A DNA stretch of 64,000 nucleotides, taken from positions 124,001 through 188,000 of the forward strand of contig PCXQ01000004.1 in assembly GCA_002794035.1 (NCBI GenBank), given 5' to 3'. The notes under the pieces are model-generated. The model was not told where the DNA came from. It searched no databases and was given only the letters and a program-made list of their open reading frames with translations. The DNA comes from Candidatus Yanofskybacteria bacterium CG10_big_fil_rev_8_21_14_0_10_36_16 (GTDB taxonomy: Bacteria > Patescibacteria > Paceibacteria > 2-02-FULL-40-12 > IGHO2-01-FULL-4-A). Shown here piece after piece: positions 9,057-17,806 of the stretch (its first letter is position 1; each line of letters opens with the position of its first letter). The translations under genes were made by a program, and so were the position numbers.

Positions 9057-10660
9057 TTAGCTTTAACAATTATATTCCCGGAATACAAGAGTTTATCATC
9101 ACCACTCAATATTTTGGCCAGTATTTTTTGTAACAAACGTATTGGCATACTTTTTCTGACTCTGTTGGGGTAAACTCTTATTTCAGAAAAGCCAGCTTGA
9201 CTAAGCAATTGAATAATTAATGCTTTTGTATAAGCCCACTCATGAGTTAAATCTGAAAACAAGGTATGAATGCCATGAATACTATCAGCGTTTGGCATCT
9301 CTGCCACAAACACACCCCCTTTTTCAAGATTTTTAAATATTAAATTCAACAACTCAGGCACGCGTTCTTTTTTTATGTGTTCAACAACATTTATAGCCGT
9401 AATAGCGCCGTAGTTTTCGCTTGAAGCTTTTTTTAAATAATCTATGATATCTCCCGTATTAATATTTTTTAAACCAAATTTATTCTTAGCATAATCTGTA
9501 AAATTTTTTACAATATCTACACCCTCATAATTTTCATATCCCTGTTTTCGGCAAAAATCTAAAAATAGACCGAATCCACATCCAAGATCAATTATTTTTT
9601 TAGATTTATCCTTGGGCAATAAAGGCAAGATAAGATCATGGTAATCTTTAACTCGGGTTTTAATAAGATTCTCATCAAACATCTCATAAGTACTTTCGTA
9701 AACAACAATTTTTTGAGGTTCACTATATCCTAAATCATCTTTCTCATATTCAATATTTTTTATATCTTCTTTTTTGTTTAGGTTCATTTCATTTGATTGT
9801 ATATCATGATTCTTTATAATCGACACACACGCAACAGCAGAAGCCCCTGCTATTTTGTTTAATTTCTCGTGCAAGCCAATATAACCATAAGAAGAATTAT
9901 CACATTTACCAACTTCAGATTTTTGCCAACCATTTTCAAAATATTTAAAGTAAGATACAGAACCCTCGTTATTAAAAGGCTCAATTAATCTATGGACCAT
10001 TTGTTTATTAAATTGTTGGAAAAATCCATGATTTTCATATTTGCCAAAAGGTACAGTAATTAATAATTGCCCTCCGGGTTTTAAAACTCTTTTTAATTCT
10101 AAGATTGCTTTTAAATAATCCTTACTACTGTTTTCATTATATTTATCTCCTGTATTATAAATCTCTGAATTGTCCATACCCACATGTTCGAGTGTTGAAA
10201 TGCAAGTAATTGCATCAAAAAGATTATCCCTAAAAGGAAGATCCCGAATATCACCAAAAACATAAGAAACCCCTTTCCGCCAAAAACAATTTGATTCAGG
10301 CGCTAAGGTTGTAATTGTTATTTCTTTATTTTTTAATTTCTGATGATATAACAAAACCTCAAAATTTAAAGCCGAACCAGCATCTAATAATTTGCCAGAT
10401 TCTTCAGATAAATTAGCTAAAATCCATGGGTATTCAACAATTCTTTCATCAACACCCAATCCATAGCCACTAGACAAGTTACCTTTGTAAAATTTTTCCA
10501 ATAGATCTTTATTTTGGATGTTCCCTTTTATTTCTTTCCATTTGTACTCAAAATAACCCTTACTCCAAGGTTTCTTACCTCTTGTTTTATATAAATCAAT
10601 TACCAACCACGCCCTGATTTTTTTATAAAATTTTAATAATTTAAAAAATATTTTCTTCAT
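9050..10660 (-). CDS. Tandem SAM methyltransferase fusion
   Basis: The 536-residue protein contains two class I SAM methyltransferase domains. The first (about 70-220) has GKLLDAGSALNFEV, a DLPFRDNLFDAITCISTLEHVG segment and VLKPGGQLLITVPF. The second (about 335-510) has KKIIDLGCGFGLFLDFCR, INVVEHIKKE and LEKGGVFVAEMPNAD. The first SAM-binding motif is weaker (DAGSALNF in place of DxGxGxG), which could mean altered cofactor binding. It is the last gene of nonulosonate block 1, so O-methylation of the glycan is a reasonable guess. Confidence 0.8.
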   Translation of the reverse strand: MKKIFFKLLKFYKKIRAWLVIDLYKTRGKKPWSKGYFEYKWKEIKGNIQNKDLLEKFYKGNLSSGYGLGVDERIVEYPWILANLSEESGKLLDAGSALNFEVLLYHQKLKNKEITITTLAPESNCFWRKGVSYVFGDIRDLPFRDNLFDAITCISTLEHVGMDNSEIYNTGDKYNENSSKDYLKAILELKRVLKPGGQLLITVPFGKYENHGFFQQFNKQMVHRLIEPFNNEGSVSYFKYFENGWQKSEVGKCDNSSYGYIGLHEKLNKIAGASAVACVSIIKNHDIQSNEMNLNKKEDIKNIEYEKDDLGYSEPQKIVVYESTYEMFDENLIKTRVKDYHDLILPLLPKDKSKKIIDLGCGFGLFLDFCRKQGYENYEGVDIVKNFTDYAKNKFGLKNINTGDIIDYLKKASSENYGAITAINVVEHIKKERVPELLNLIFKNLEKGGVFVAEMPNADSIHGIHTLFSDLTHEWAYTKALIIQLLSQAGFSEIRVYPNRVRKSMPIRLLQKILAKILSGDDKLLYSGNIIVKAKK

Positions 10661-10686
10661 ATTTAATAAGTCAAAAAAACAAATAA

Positions 10687-11874
10687 CTATCTAAAAAGAT
10701 AAATCTCGTCATATACATCGTTTACGGGACTCACCAGTCTCCTAATATTTATTCCGCTTTTAATATCATTAAAAAATAATGTCTTATTAAGACCCAGGAG
10801 GGGTTCTAATATGTTTTTATAAAACCTATTCGCCTTATTAATTTTAAAACTTGCAAGATCTACAAAATCTAAGCTGGCTGTATCAAAATGAAATTTTAGA
10901 TTCGCATATGTCATAAAATTTATTTTTATATTATTTTTAAAATAAGACATCATACAATTTTCAACAAATTCAAAATAACTAAACCCAATCAATATATCAG
11001 AAGATTTTACTGGCAATTTTTTAATTTTATTAGATAATAAAATACTATTTAAAATTGTTTTTGGTTTAAGAGAATAAAAAAATCTTGGTAAAATAATTAT
11101 TGTATCAAAATAATCTCTAATATTTGTTTTGTGTTTCTCAGACCAACGATGATGATTAGAAATTACTAAATTAATCTTTTTAGTATAATCAATTTCTTTC
11201 ATTAAAATAGCCAATGCAACAACTGCGGGCACATATCTTGTCTCGGCAACAGACAACCAAACTGAGCCCTTGTTTTTATTAAAAACACCCCTAAGTTTAT
11301 TTTCCAATATTTTGTTTTCTTTTATTTCTTTTTGATTATTTACACAGTCAGATCCAATGTTTTTAATAAAAAAATTGTCTGGCATATCCCCAAACCAAAG
11401 CTGCATAAAACCATAAGTTTGCTCATCAAAACAATTTAAAAACCCCCTAAAAAACACGTGGGAGTTTATCCCGAAATTATAAGAAGATATAGAAGAAGTA
11501 GAACAAACAGAAAAAGTACTATCAATATTTTTTTTATTTTTCCATAAAAAATCCTCTGATGATTCCCCGTTCCTAAAAAAAGTAAAACCATCTAATTTTA
11601 ACTGTTTAAATTCATCGGTTTCGTCAGGGTGGGGTTTGTAATACAACTTATGCCCTTTATACTTTTTTTTTATATATTCAAGACATTGATTAGTTTTTTT
11701 AACGAATTCTTTAACATTTAAATTCCTAATATTTTTAAAATCAGCCCCAAAAAAAACAATGCAATTTGGCTCTACTGTGGGAGATTTTTGTTTTTTTTCT
11801 AATATATAATAAGGGTGGGATACCTTAAAAATGTTTTTTTTAGTCCAGTTAACACCACTTTTTTTTAAATACAT
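10687..11874 (-). CDS. HP-motif transferase-like protein, candidate nonulosonate transferase (paralogue 1)
   Basis: The 395-residue protein has a KLYYKPHPDETDEF segment near residue 78 and a Ser-rich CSTSSISSYNFGI segment near 125. These resemble the HP motif and the Ser/Thr motif that bind CMP in bacterial sialyltransferases (GT38/GT52/GT80). In those enzymes the motifs lie in the C-terminal half; here they are in the N-terminal half, and the C-terminal half (WLSVAETRYVPAVVALAI, NLVISNHHRW, DILIGFSYFEFVEN) looks like a first Rossmann domain. A full-length paralogue sits in block 2 at 24585. Function as a nonulosonate transferase is inferred from motifs and from its place beside each pathway. 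Confidence 0.55.
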   Translation of the reverse strand: MYLKKSGVNWTKKNIFKVSHPYYILEKKQKSPTVEPNCIVFFGADFKNIRNLNVKEFVKKTNQCLEYIKKKYKGHKLYYKPHPDETDEFKQLKLDGFTFFRNGESSEDFLWKNKKNIDSTFSVCSTSSISSYNFGINSHVFFRGFLNCFDEQTYGFMQLWFGDMPDNFFIKNIGSDCVNNQKEIKENKILENKLRGVFNKNKGSVWLSVAETRYVPAVVALAILMKEIDYTKKINLVISNHHRWSEKHKTNIRDYFDTIIILPRFFYSLKPKTILNSILLSNKIKKLPVKSSDILIGFSYFEFVENCMMSYFKNNIKINFMTYANLKFHFDTASLDFVDLASFKINKANRFYKNILEPLLGLNKTLFFNDIKSGINIRRLVSPVNDVYDEIYLFR

Positions 11875-11882
11875 AATTAAAA

Positions 11883-12875
11883 TTATATAATTTTTTCTAT
11901 TTTTTTTACATTTATATTATCGCTGGATGAAAATTTTAAATCTGTGCCAATTTTTTCAAAACCGTCATAAAACCTTGGTGCAAAATCAAGATTGTGAATA
12001 CTGCTTGTGGGCACAAGCACGAACATTTCTTTATTGGACCATATTTCTTTATTCCAATCATTGTCACCAGCAAGATCCTCATGTAATTTATCACCAGCGC
12101 GGTCTCCTATATATTTTATTTTTATATTTCCCCTTGGATAATATTTTTTTATAAAAATATTTGCCAAATCACCCATGCTGGCTGATGGCATTTTTAAAAT
12201 AAATATTTCACCTCCTTGAGATAATTGTGACGCCTTAAGAATTAATTTAATAGATTGTTGTATAGACATAAAAAATCTAGTAGCGTCTTTGTTGGTTACT
12301 TTAATTTTACCGCCAACTTCTGCCTGCTTCTTCCACATTGTCAAAACTGATCCATCCGACCATGCCACATTACCAAATCTAACACATGAAAGCTTAATCT
12401 TGTCTGATAAATAAAAATTAGAATTTATAAATAATTTCTCCATCATTAATTTTGAAACACCCAACACATTAAAAGGATTAGCAACCTTATCTGTAGAAAT
12501 AGCAATTACTTTTTGTACTCCATTGTGTAAAGCAGCATCTATAATATTATGCGATCCAATAATGTTTGTCTTCATGGCTTCGGATGGATTATATTCACAA
12601 AAAGGCACATGCTTAAGTGCTGCTGTATGAAAAACCACATCAACCCCCTTAAATGCAAGCTGCAATCTATCTCGGTCTCTTATGTCACCAATAAGCATAC
12701 TTAAATTTTTAGGATATTTAAGCTTTTCTAAAAGGTTATATTGTCGAGTTTCATTTCTAGATAAAACTCTAACCTGCTTAGGGTTAAACCTTAAAATCTG
12801 CATTACTAATTCTGAACCAACACTACCAGTTCCCCCAGTTACTAAAATTGTTTTCCCAATAAATTCGTTAACCAT
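11883..12875 (-). CDS. UDP-GlcNAc 4,6-dehydratase-like (LegB/PglF/PseB family) SDR
   Basis: The 330-residue protein is a CapD/FlaA1-type soluble dehydratase: TGGTGSVGSEL for NAD(P) binding, HTAALKHVPFCEYNPSEA near 87, ISTDKVANPFNVLGVSK near 125 and VRFGNVAWSDGSV near 163. The Asp-Lys catalytic pair is kept. The residue equivalent to the catalytic Tyr of PseB/FlaA1 is Leu, while the membrane-bound PglF/WbpM branch has Met there. This favours the retaining, legionaminic/bacillosamine-type reaction over the inverting pseudaminic one. It overlaps the aminotransferase gene by 8 bases, the usual LegB-LegC pairing. Confidence 0.8.
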   Translation of the reverse strand: MVNEFIGKTILVTGGTGSVGSELVMQILRFNPKQVRVLSRNETRQYNLLEKLKYPKNLSMLIGDIRDRDRLQLAFKGVDVVFHTAALKHVPFCEYNPSEAMKTNIIGSHNIIDAALHNGVQKVIAISTDKVANPFNVLGVSKLMMEKLFINSNFYLSDKIKLSCVRFGNVAWSDGSVLTMWKKQAEVGGKIKVTNKDATRFFMSIQQSIKLILKASQLSQGGEIFILKMPSASMGDLANIFIKKYYPRGNIKIKYIGDRAGDKLHEDLAGDNDWNKEIWSNKEMFVLVPTSSIHNLDFAPRFYDGFEKIGTDLKFSSSDNINVKKIEKII

Positions 12876-13986
12876 TTTTTAAAATATTAATTAATTTTTT
12901 ACTTATAATTTTTATGTCTTTTTCTTTTAACCCGATATAAAATGGTAAGGCCAAAGAAGAATCACTTACTAATTCTGAAACACTATAATCCCCCTTTTTA
13001 TAACCAAACATCTTTTTATAAAAACTAAACAAATGTATAGAAGGCAAATATGGCTTAGTGCTTATTCCAATTTTTGCCAACCTCAACATAATGTTATCCC
13101 TCTTTACTCTAGTATACCCCTTCAATCTAACAACATATACAAACCAAGTATGCTTATTATTAGGTCCCATTTGAGGCAAAATTATCAAATCATCGTGTTT
13201 AGATAAATATTTATTATAAAGCAATGCTATTTTTTCTCGTTCTCTTAATAAAAAATTGAGTTTGTCTAGCTGGGTCAGACCAAGAGCCGCACTCATTTCA
13301 TCCATTCTATAATTATATCCAAGCCTCTTGTGGTCTAACCAGCGCATATCTTCTGCCCTCCCTTGGTTTCTTAAACTCCTACATGTGTTGTAAATCTTTT
13401 TTGAATTTGTAACCAACATTCCACCCTCTCCTGTTGTTATTTGTTTGTTTGGGTAAAAAGCAAATACAGCAGATTCTCCGAATGTTCCCGCATTTTTATT
13501 TTTATACTTAGCTCCGATAGACTCACAAGCATCTTCTATAATTTTAAGGTTGTGTTTTTTTGCTATTTTTTTTATTGAGTCCATATCTGCTGTTTGACCA
13601 AAAATATGAACTACCAAAATAGCTTTTGTATTTTTTGTTATTTTTTCCTCTATTTTTTGAGGATCAATATTGTAAGTTGCAGGATCAATATCTACAAAGA
13701 CTGGCTTTGCATTAACATATAATATGCAGTTTGCTGAAGCAATAAAAGAAAAAGGCGATGTTATTATTTCATCGCCAGATTTTATTTCCGCTGCAATCAT
13801 GGCCAAGTGTAATCCTGCAGTACCACTAGACACAGCACATGCATATTTAACTCCTATAATTTCAGCGAATTTTGACTCAAATTTATTTATAAAAGGTCCG
13901 ATACTCAAGATACCAGAAGTTAAAACATTCTGAATGTTTTTTTTCTCTATATTTGTTATGAAAGGTTTTGCGATTAGATACTTCAT
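12868..13986 (-). CDS. DegT/DnrJ/EryC1 sugar aminotransferase (LegC-like)
   Basis: The ATG at 13986 (MKYLIAKPFI) is preferred over the longer frame because it forms an ATGA overlap with the formyltransferase stop. The protein then has 372 residues. It shows the PLP-enzyme pattern SSGTAGLHLAM, DEIITSPFSFIASAN, EDACESIGAKYKN and the Schiff-base lysine in FAFYPNKQITTGEGG, plus GYNYRMDEMSAALGLTQL. Together with the adjacent dehydratase it should make a 4-amino-4,6-dideoxy-GlcNAc nucleotide, the substrate for the N-acyltransferase step that follows in nonulosonate synthesis. Confidence 0.85.
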   Translation of the reverse strand: MKYLIAKPFITNIEKKNIQNVLTSGILSIGPFINKFESKFAEIIGVKYACAVSSGTAGLHLAMIAAEIKSGDEIITSPFSFIASANCILYVNAKPVFVDIDPATYNIDPQKIEEKITKNTKAILVVHIFGQTADMDSIKKIAKKHNLKIIEDACESIGAKYKNKNAGTFGESAVFAFYPNKQITTGEGGMLVTNSKKIYNTCRSLRNQGRAEDMRWLDHKRLGYNYRMDEMSAALGLTQLDKLNFLLREREKIALLYNKYLSKHDDLIILPQMGPNNKHTWFVYVVRLKGYTRVKRDNIMLRLAKIGISTKPYLPSIHLFSFYKKMFGYKKGDYSVSELVSDSSLALPFYIGLKEKDIKIISKKLINILKNG

Positions 13987-14762
13987 CTGTTTAAACGATT
14001 GGATAAATATTTTAAAATCTTTTTGTTTATTAATGTGACTTCTTGATCTCCTATAATTAATTTCGCACCGCAATAAGGCGGAAAGAAAAAAGCTCTTATT
14101 TTTCTATCCATCTCTTCGGCACTGTCTTCGTTTAAATTAATTTCTTTGTTTCTTTCAAGATCTTTTTTGCTCCAATAAACACCCCCTAAATTTGAAGTGG
14201 TTATTACTTCATCACCTTCAATAAATAGTTGAATTACCTCCTTAAATAATTCCAATAAATAATCTTGCGATTTCTCCTCCAAAGAAAGTGCATTCTCTGT
14301 AACGGGGCTTATTGGAAATTTCTTGACTTTAATAATCGGGCCAGCATCAAATTCTTCAGAATCAATAAAATGAGCGCTAACTCCATAATCCTCTCTTTTG
14401 TCTAATATTGCCGTATTATACCCTGCACGCCCCTTATAATCTGGCAATGGGGCAGGATGAAAATTAATACACCCTACTTGAGGTAAATTAATTAGAGGGT
14501 CTCTTATTCTCTTCCAATATAGATAAGAAATAACCAAATCAACATTATTAATTGATGTGTCCTTTTGTCTAATTAAATCATAAATATAACCCTCTGTTAC
14601 AATAGGAATACCCAATGCTAAAGCAGTATCCTTTAATTTGATTTTGAAAGCCTCATTGGGATCAGCAACCACAAAAGGTACTTCTATACCGTTATTCAAC
14701 AACCATTTTAATGCCATTGAAGCACCAGGTTTTCTCCCCATTAAAATAACTTTTTTAATCAT
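13983..14762 (-). CDS. Formyltransferase-fold enzyme, probable amino-sugar N-formyltransferase
   Basis: The 259-residue protein has the formyl_trans_N core: LVISYLYWKRI, the Asn-x-His motif in CINFHPAPLPDYKG near residue 107 and the Asp in HFIDSEEFDAGPII near 133. A C-terminal region carries an FFPPYCGAK segment like the sugar-binding part of WbkC/VioF/ArnA-type formyltransferases. Known enzymes use 10-formyl-THF to formylate a 4-amino sugar nucleotide. It sits exactly where LegH (an acetyltransferase) would be in a legionaminic operon, so the product is probably an N-formyl derivative. That substitution is inference. Confidence 0.75.
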   Translation of the reverse strand: MIKKVILMGRKPGASMALKWLLNNGIEVPFVVADPNEAFKIKLKDTALALGIPIVTEGYIYDLIRQKDTSINNVDLVISYLYWKRIRDPLINLPQVGCINFHPAPLPDYKGRAGYNTAILDKREDYGVSAHFIDSEEFDAGPIIKVKKFPISPVTENALSLEEKSQDYLLELFKEVIQLFIEGDEVITTSNLGGVYWSKKDLERNKEINLNEDSAEEMDRKIRAFFFPPYCGAKLIIGDQEVTLINKKILKYLSNRLNR

Positions 14763-14840
14763 AGTGTCATCTCCTTTTTCCTTTTAAATTAACTACTTTC
14801 ATTAAGATATAATTAAACAACCCTAAAGTCAACAGCAACC

Positions 14841-15995
14841 CTAAATCTTAGCATGGGTAAATTTTTTATAAAATAAATTGTTTTTATTAATATTTTTTTC
14901 TAAAATTTTAACAATCTTTTTGCTGGCAGTACCGTCACCATAAGGATTTTTAGACTTAGAAATAATTTGTTTAAAATCCCTGGACAAAGCTATGGAAATT
15001 GCTTTTTTAATATTTTTAAAAGTATAATCACAATTTACAACATTTTCGGCATGTTCCCTGCCCAGCTGTCTATTACCAACATTTACCACCGGAAGTTTAA
15101 AAAAACTTGATTCCATGATTCCCGAGCTTGAATTTCCAATCATAATGTCAGCATGCTTCATAACATTAAGGTAAATTTCTCTATCTAAATTTTTAAATAT
15201 ATGAAATTCTTTATTTCCTCTGTATTTATTTATTTCACTTATTATAATATCCTTACCAGTATCTGAATTTGGATAAATTATAATTTTTTCTCCATCCTCC
15301 TTTTCAATAGCTTTCAAAAGTGGCTCAATTTGATTAACAAATGAAATATTATCAAGCGGTGTAGGATGCTGAATCATTAAAAACCACTTTTTATTAACTT
15401 TTAAACCCAGTTTAGTAGCCAATGTTTTTTTTGGCACATATTTTAAAACCCTGGCTTCATCAAGACCTGGAGCCCCCACCAAGAAAACCCTATTTTTTTC
15501 CTCTCCCAAAAGAATAATTCTTTTGTAGCTTTTTGGAGTTGCAGCAAAATGCAAATGGGCAAATTTTGTAATAGAATGTCTTATATACTCATCAACAACA
15601 TGCCCAGTAACATCCCCTCCGTGTATATGCCCAATGGGTATTCTTAAATGAGAACCTACGATGGCACCGGCAAATTGCTCGCCCCTATCACCCAAAACAA
15701 GTATCATATCAGGTCTATTTTTCATGCAATATTTCTTTATACCTATTACATCATTAGATAAGGCATCCATCATATCACTATTATAAGGTGTGTTTATAAT
15801 ACACTTTATAGGAAACCCATCTTTTTTTATATCATTTATTGTAAACCCAAATTTTTTTTGAGTATGCATTCCAGTAACCAACAATTCTGGCTCTAATTTG
15901 TTGCTAATTTTAATTTCCTTAATAACTGGCCTAAACAAGCCATAATCAGCTCTTGTTCCTGTAATTATTAAAATTCTTTTTTTATGTTTAGACAT
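14841..15995 (-). CDS. NeuC/LegG-type UDP-sugar 2-epimerase (hydrolysing)
   Basis: The 384-residue protein opens with ILIITGTRADYGLFRPVI and has VLGDRGEQFAGAIVG, HIHGGDVTGHVVDEYIRHSI near residue 120, and MIGNSSSGIMESSFF near 285, all hallmarks of the hydrolysing 2-epimerases. It would release the manno-configured free sugar for NeuB. The sequence has HGGD where NeuC proteins usually have EGGE; the block 2 paralogue keeps EGGE, which supports different substrates. It overlaps the NeuB gene by 8 bases. Confidence 0.85.
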   Translation of the reverse strand: MSKHKKRILIITGTRADYGLFRPVIKEIKISNKLEPELLVTGMHTQKKFGFTINDIKKDGFPIKCIINTPYNSDMMDALSNDVIGIKKYCMKNRPDMILVLGDRGEQFAGAIVGSHLRIPIGHIHGGDVTGHVVDEYIRHSITKFAHLHFAATPKSYKRIILLGEEKNRVFLVGAPGLDEARVLKYVPKKTLATKLGLKVNKKWFLMIQHPTPLDNISFVNQIEPLLKAIEKEDGEKIIIYPNSDTGKDIIISEINKYRGNKEFHIFKNLDREIYLNVMKHADIMIGNSSSGIMESSFFKLPVVNVGNRQLGREHAENVVNCDYTFKNIKKAISIALSRDFKQIISKSKNPYGDGTASKKIVKILEKNINKNNLFYKKFTHAKI

Positions 15996-17046
15996 AGTGT
16001 GCTTTCTTAATCAAAGTATCTTTTTTTATGTACTTAGTAGATTTTTTACCCAAAATTAAATTAAAATATTTTGGCGGAAGTCCATTGCCGGGTCTTTTCA
16101 CGCCAATATTTTTTTCAGAAAACAAGTCTCCCTTTTTAATATCTTTTGTAGCTACTACACTTTTTGCTGCAGCTTTTATAATTGTTTTTTCGTTGAATGT
16201 TAAAGTTTTTTCTCCAGAACCCAATGCTTGTTCTATGTTTCTAATCGCCTCCACTAATCTTTTTAGCTCATCCGGTTCCAAAGATGCCTTATGATCAGGA
16301 CCTGGCAAATTTCTATCGAGAGTAAAATGTTTTTCTATTACACAAGCCCCCAAAGAAACTGCCGCAACAGCGGCCTCTATACCAAGGGTATGATCTGAAT
16401 ACCCAAAAAGTACATCGTTTTTATTCCCGAGCGTTACCATGGCTCGTATATTAGCTTGGTCAAAAGGACATGGATAACTTGTTGTACACTGGAGTACAAC
16501 AAGTTTATTATTCCCGGTTTTCCTAATAGCTTCTATAGACTCTGCAACAGAGTTTAAATCCTGCATCCCAGTAGAAAGGATTACGGGCAATTGCCATTCA
16601 GCCATCTTAGATAAATATGGAATATTGTTTGCATCAGAAGAACCAACTTTTATTGCCTTAACCTTAATAGACTTTAAAAAAAATGCATCATCTAACGAAA
16701 AAGGCGTAGATAAAAAAAACAATCCTTTATCTTCAGCATATTTTTTAAGTTTCCTGTGCCATGACCTGGGTAACATTAATTTTTTTAGCATTTGATAATG
16801 GCTTTCTTTGCCTATATTTTTACTCTGATATTTTGCTTTGGGAGCATTTTTGATAATTAATGTTTCTGGATTAAATGTTTGAAATTTAATAGCATCTGCT
16901 CCGGATTTAGAAGCTATACTTATTAATTTTTTAGCCATCTTAAAATTACCATTATGATTAACTCCTGCCTCGGCTATTATGAAAGCTTTATGTCCTGGGC
17001 CAATTTTTATGTTCCCTATTTTTATAAATTTATTAAATTTTTCCAT
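15988..17046 (-). CDS. NeuB/LegI-type nonulosonic acid synthase
   Basis: The ATG at 17046 gives MEKFNKFIKIGN and leaves one base after the upstream SDR stop. The 352-residue protein has the TIM-barrel motifs FIIAEAGVNHNGN, DAIKFQTF, LSTPFSLDDAFFL, FGYSDHTLGIEAAVAA and EKHFTLDRNLPGPDHKASL, followed by a C-terminal SAF/antifreeze-like domain (KDIKKGDLFSEKNIGVKRPGNG). It condenses a 6-carbon N-acyl sugar with phosphoenolpyruvate to a 9-carbon nonulosonic acid. The PGPDHKASLEP segment is the sialic/legionaminic type. Confidence 0.9.
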   Translation of the reverse strand: MEKFNKFIKIGNIKIGPGHKAFIIAEAGVNHNGNFKMAKKLISIASKSGADAIKFQTFNPETLIIKNAPKAKYQSKNIGKESHYQMLKKLMLPRSWHRKLKKYAEDKGLFFLSTPFSLDDAFFLKSIKVKAIKVGSSDANNIPYLSKMAEWQLPVILSTGMQDLNSVAESIEAIRKTGNNKLVVLQCTTSYPCPFDQANIRAMVTLGNKNDVLFGYSDHTLGIEAAVAAVSLGACVIEKHFTLDRNLPGPDHKASLEPDELKRLVEAIRNIEQALGSGEKTLTFNEKTIIKAAAKSVVATKDIKKGDLFSEKNIGVKRPGNGLPPKYFNLILGKKSTKYIKKDTLIKKAHYV

Positions 17047-17047
17047 G

Positions 17048-17806
17048 TTAGATTGTCCAACCACCATCAATGACTAAATTGTGACCTGTTATATAGCCAG
17101 AATCATCTGATGATAAAAATAAAAATGCTCCAACTAAATCACTCGGTCGAGCCATTCGATTGCCTAATAAAACTTTTTTAGAATAATTTTTTATAAATTT
17201 TTGGGGTTGATTATTAAAAACCCCCCCAGGAGACAAAGAATTAACCCTTATATTATATTCACCTAAATAACTGGCTAGGTATTTTGTTAAATTTATAATA
17301 GCTCCCTTAACAGCAACGTATTCTACTGTTGTCCCCATGGCCATGTTCACACCTTTATAAATATCGAATCTTGGAGCAGAAAAACCATAAATAGATGCGA
17401 CATTAATTATGTTCCCACTTCTTTGTTTTTTCATTATTTTAGCAACCTCCTTGGAAGTTAAAAAATAGCCACCAAGATGCATCCCCACATTTTCACAAAA
17501 ATCATCATAAGTTACATCTTCCATTTTTCTACCATAATTTTTATTTTTTGGATAAGCACTATTTACCAAGACATCGATTTTGCCAAATTTTTGAACAATT
17601 TTTTGAAAAGATTCTGAAACTGATTTTTCATTTGTTATGTCACATTTTAAAAACAATACTTTTTTAGCAAAAGTTTCCTCAGTCATATCCAAAACTGCAA
17701 CATTCGCACCATTTTCAATAGCTGCATTTACAAAAGCCCCCCCAATAAGACCTGCTCCCCCTGTTATAACAACTACTTTATTTTTTAATCTTAATTTTGG
17801 TTTCAT
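17048..17806 (-). CDS. Short-chain dehydrogenase, PtmA-like
   Basis: The 252-residue classical SDR has TGGAGLIGGAFV, NSAYPKN, a catalytic Ser in NVASIYGF and YVAVK as the Tyr-x-x-x-Lys motif, then LSPGGVFNNQP. Campylobacter PtmA, an SDR of the legionaminic acid locus, has a comparable setting, so a role in supplying or altering the sugar precursor is likely. The gene overlaps the aminotransferase upstream by 29 bases, which indicates tight coupling. Exact substrate is unknown. Confidence 0.75.
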   Translation of the reverse strand: MKPKLRLKNKVVVITGGAGLIGGAFVNAAIENGANVAVLDMTEETFAKKVLFLKCDITNEKSVSESFQKIVQKFGKIDVLVNSAYPKNKNYGRKMEDVTYDDFCENVGMHLGGYFLTSKEVAKIMKKQRSGNIINVASIYGFSAPRFDIYKGVNMAMGTTVEYVAVKGAIINLTKYLASYLGEYNIRVNSLSPGGVFNNQPQKFIKNYSKKVLLGNRMARPSDLVGAFLFLSSDDSGYITGHNLVIDGGWTI

